From NCBI GenBank assembly GCA_944474755.1, contig OX104119.1, positions 2,157,075 through 2,221,074 on the forward strand: 64,000 nt of DNA, in the 5' to 3' direction. The position numbers were made by a program, and so were the translations under genes. Below are positions 61,101 through 64,000 of the stretch, one piece after another. Numbering within the stretch: the stretch's first letter is position 1; every line of letters starts with the position of its first letter. This stretch comes from Limnoperna fortunei. Lineage: Eukaryota; Mollusca; Bivalvia; Mytilida; Modiolidae. Under the pieces are notes generated by a model. The model had not been told where the DNA came from. It saw nothing but the letters and a program-made list of their open reading frames with translations, and did no database searches.

Positions 61101-64000
61101 ACAATAAAACAAATAAAACAGACAAAATGTTTTAAATACAAGCCAGCAAACAATGAACGTGACACTGAAAACTACCAGTCAACAATAAAACAAATAAAAC
61201 AGACAAAATGTTTTGAATACAAGTCAGCAAACAATGAACCTGACACTGAAAACTACCAGTCAACAATTAAACAAATAAAACTGACAAAATGTTTTAAATA
61301 CAATCCAGCAAACAATGAACGTACACTGAAAACTACCAGTCAACAATAAAACAAATAAAACAGACAAAATGTTTTAAATACAAGCCAGCAAACAATGAAC
61401 CTGACACTGAAAACTACCAGTCAACAATAAAACAAATAAAACAGACAAAATGTTTTAAATACAAGCCAGCAAACAATGAACATGACACTGAAAACTACCA
61501 GTCAACAATAAAACAAATAAAACAGACAAAATGTTTTAAATACAAGCCAGCAAACAATGAACCTGACACTGAAAACTACCAGTCAACAATAAAACAAATA
61601 AAACAGACAAAATGTTTTAAATACAAGCCAGCAAACAATGAACCTGACACTGAAAACTACCAGTCAACAATAAAACAAATAAAACAGACAAAATGTTTTT
61701 AAATACAAGCCAGCAAACAATGAACCTGACACTGAAAACTACCAGTCAACAATAAAACAAATAAAACAGACAAAATGTTTTAAATACAAGCCAGCAAACA
61801 ATGAACCTGACACTGAAAACTACCAGTCAACAATAAAACAAATAAAACAGACAAAATGTTTTAAATACAAGCCAGCAAACAATGAACCTGACACTGAAAA
61901 CTACCAGATAACAATAAAACAAATAAAACAGACAAAATGTTTTAAATACAAGCCAGCAAACAATGAACCTGACACTAAAAACTACCAGTCAACAATAAAA
62001 CAAATAAAACAGACAAAATGTTTTAAATACAAGCCAGCAAACAATGAACCTGACACTGAAAACTACCAGTCAACAATAAAACAAATAAAACAGACAAAAT
62101 GTTTTAAATACAAGCCAGCAAACAATGAACCTGACACAGAAAACCACCAGTCAACAATAAAACAAATAAAACAGACAAAATGTTTTAAATACAAGCCAGC
62201 AAACAATGAACCTGACACTGAAAACTACCAGTCAACAATAAAACAAATAAAACAGACAAAATGTTTTAAATACAAGCCAGCAAACAATGAACCTGACACT
62301 GAAAACTACCAGTCAACAATAAAACAAATAAAACAGACAAAATGTTTTAAATACAAGCCAGCAAACAATGAACCTGACTCTGAAAACTACCAGTCAACAA
62401 TAAAACAAATAAAACAGACAAAATGTTTTAAATACAAGCCAGCAAACAATGAACCTTACACTGAAAACTACCAGTCAACAATAAAACGAATAAAACAGAC
62501 AAAATGTTTTAAATACAAGCCAGCAAACAATGAACGTACACTGAAAACTACCAGTCAACAATAAAACAAATAAAACAGACAAAATGTTTTAAATACAAGT
62601 CAGCAAACAATGAACCTGACACTGAAAACTACCAGTCAACAATAAAACAAATAAAACAGACAAAATGTTTTAAATACAAGCCAGCAAACAATGAACGTAC
62701 ACTGAAAACTACCAGTCAACAATAAAACAAATAAAACAGACAAAATGTTTTAAATACAAGCCAGCAAACAATGAACCTGACAATGAAAACTACCAGTCAA
62801 CAATAAAACAAATAAAACAGACAAAATGTTTTAAATACAAGCCAGCAAACAATGAACCTGACACTGAAAACTACCAGTCAACGATAAAACAAATAAAACA
62901 GACAAAATGTTTTAAATACAAGCCAGCAAACAATGAACCTGACACTGAAAACTACCAGTCAACAATAAAACAAATAAAACAGACAAAATGTTTTAAATAC
63001 AAGCCAGCAAACAATGAACGTACACTGAAAACTACCAGTCAACAATAAAACAAATAAAACAGACAAAATGTTTTAAATACAAGCCAGCAAACAATGAACC
63101 TGACACTGAAAACTACCAGTCAACAATAAAACAAATAAAACAGACAAAATGTTTTAAATACAAGCCAGCAAACAATGAACCTGACACTGAAAACTACCAG
63201 TCAACAATAAAACAAATAAAACAGACAAAATGTTTTAAATACAAGCCAGCAAACAATGAACCTGACACTGAAAACTACCAGTCAACAATAAAACAAATAA
63301 AACAGACAAAATGTTTTAAATACAAGCCAGCAAACAATGAACCTGACACTGAAAACTACCAGTCAACAATAAAACAAATAAAACAGACAAAATGTTTTAA
63401 ATACAAGCCAGCAAACAATGAACCTGACACTGAAAACTACCAGTCAACAATAAAACAAATAAAACAGACAAAATGTTTTAAATACAAGCCAGCAAACAAT
63501 GAACCTGACACTGAAAACTACCAGTCAACAATAAAACAAATAAAACAGACAAAATGTTTTAAATACAAGCCAGCAAACAATGAACCTGACACTGAAAACT
63601 ACCAGTCAACAATAAAACAAATAAAACAGACAAAATGTTTTAAATACAAGCCAGCAAACAATGAACCTGACACTGAAAACTACCAGTCAACAATAAAACA
63701 AATAAAACAGACAAAATGTTTTAAATACAAGCCAGCAAACAATGAACCTGACACTGAAAACTACCAGTCAACAATAAAACAAATAAAACAGACAAAATGT
63801 TTTAAATACAAGCCAGCAAACAATGAACGTACACTGAAAACTACCAGTCAACAATAAAACAAATAAAACAGACAAAATATTTTGAATACAAGCCAGCAAA
63901 CAATGAACCTGACACTGAAATCTACCAGTCAACAATAAAACAAATAAAACAGACAAAATGTTTTAAATACAAGCCAGCAAACAATGAACCTGACACTGAA
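52180..64000 (+). repeat. Large satellite duplication, copy B (continues past window)
   Basis: Second copy of the block at 38.43-51.2 kb, retaining the order of rare variants over about 11.8 kb. Relative to copy A it has two extra units near 53.5-53.7 kb (including one with CCAGTAAACAATAAAAC) and lacks 14 units after about 63.02 kb. Between the markers only scattered differences were seen, for example AAACGG versus AAACAG. Either a recent segmental duplication by unequal exchange or an assembly duplication. Confidence 0.8.

Larger units (their letters stand above)
22290..64000 (+). repeat. 81-bp satellite DNA array, at least 41.7 kb, about 510 units
   Basis: Head-to-tail units of 81 bp run without interruption to the window end. 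Landmarks in order are ACCAGTCAACAATAAAAC, AAATAAAACAGAC, AAAATGTTTTAAATAC, AAGCCAGCAAACAATG and AACCTGACACTGAAAACT. By my count the plus strand of the unit has 43 A, 17 C, 13 T and 8 G: 31% GC, strong A-over-T and C-over-G bias, and no CpG. Unit positions 2-13 and 51-62 (CCAGTCAACAAT, CCAGCAAACAAT) are alike, suggesting an ancient dimer. Recurrent variants are an 80-bp unit with GAACGTACACTG, an 82-bp unit with TGTTTTTAAAT, and point changes such as CACTAAAAAC, AAGTCAGC, GACTCTG and AAACGGAC. The first unit (22290-22370) is diverged and the next is already consensus. All units are in one orientation with no insertions. The unit is 27 codons and one plus frame is open, but it lacks ATG and decays freely. 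Confidence 0.97.

Noticed and set aside
22216..63956. Open frames in the satellite (for example 22216-22698, 25188-25547, 41506-41700 plus; 26991-27272, 50992-51180, 63768-63956 minus) as genes
   Set aside because: The main plus frame has no ATG (22216 is TTG). The ATG-starting peptide MNLTLKTTSQQ normally hits TAA within one unit and is extended only by indels. Minus frames have a stop in every consensus unit and open only through indels.
22290..64000. CRISPR-like or spacer-containing array
   Set aside because: Units are contiguous 81-bp copies with no unique spacers between them, in clearly eukaryotic DNA.
22290..64000. CENP-B box or telomere-type repeat in the satellite
   Set aside because: No TTCG..CGGGA-like box and no TTAGGG runs in the consensus; centromere identity cannot be claimed from sequence.

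Overview
The window is nuclear DNA from an animal, most likely a bivalve mollusc (mussel-like). The base composition is AT-rich, gene density is very low, and the exons are short with eukaryotic GT-AG borders. There is a DZIP3-type HEPN exon of the kind expanded in bivalves, along with decayed retroelements of mollusc type and a dense crop of inverted-repeat elements. The octamer TACATGTA recurs often. Nothing points to a bacterial or phage origin: there are no ribosome binding sites, operons or long intact ORFs. The species call is inference.

Layout. From 1 to 8.4 kb the DNA is AT-rich and carries small hairpin elements (952-1059, 1216-1320), a broken transposon-type protein gene (1654-2755), a 230-bp tandem duplication (3347-3810), dispersed-repeat scraps, and candidate minus-strand exons (2924-2965, 4580-4655, 8047-8187, 8350-8385). 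The last of these lies behind a TATA-like box. From 8.96 to 9.66 kb is the clearest coding exon, a minus-strand DZIP3-like HEPN domain exon of 225 codons with a good acceptor, start and donor. From 10.8 to 11.25 kb is a MITE-like element. A degenerate LINE lies on the minus strand at 13.9-15.1 kb. A 2.34-kb near-symmetrical foldback element (15.90-18.24 kb) carries an iterated motif and a hairpin at its exact centre. Three decayed fragments of one reverse-transcriptase family lie at 18.57-21.21 kb, two of them forming an inverted pair. From 21.3 to 22.2 kb are degenerate satellite-like copies and a possible 63-residue secreted peptide gene.

From about 22.29 kb to the end (at least 41.7 kb, about 510 units) the window is one head-to-tail 81-bp satellite, broken by a 200-N assembly gap. 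It has nested higher-order structure: 4-unit blocks (323 bp), blocks of about 28 and 32 units (2.27 and 2.59 kb), offsets of 2.26, 2.83 and 3.40 kb, and a duplication of about 172 units (13.9 kb) covering most of 38.4-64 kb. The unit is 27 codons long and one frame is open, but most variants are missense or frameshift and no in-frame ATG exists, so I read it as non-coding satellite.

The genes do not form a shared pathway. The window is a gene-poor, transposon-rich flank running into a large satellite block, possibly pericentromeric or another heterochromatic domain (inference).
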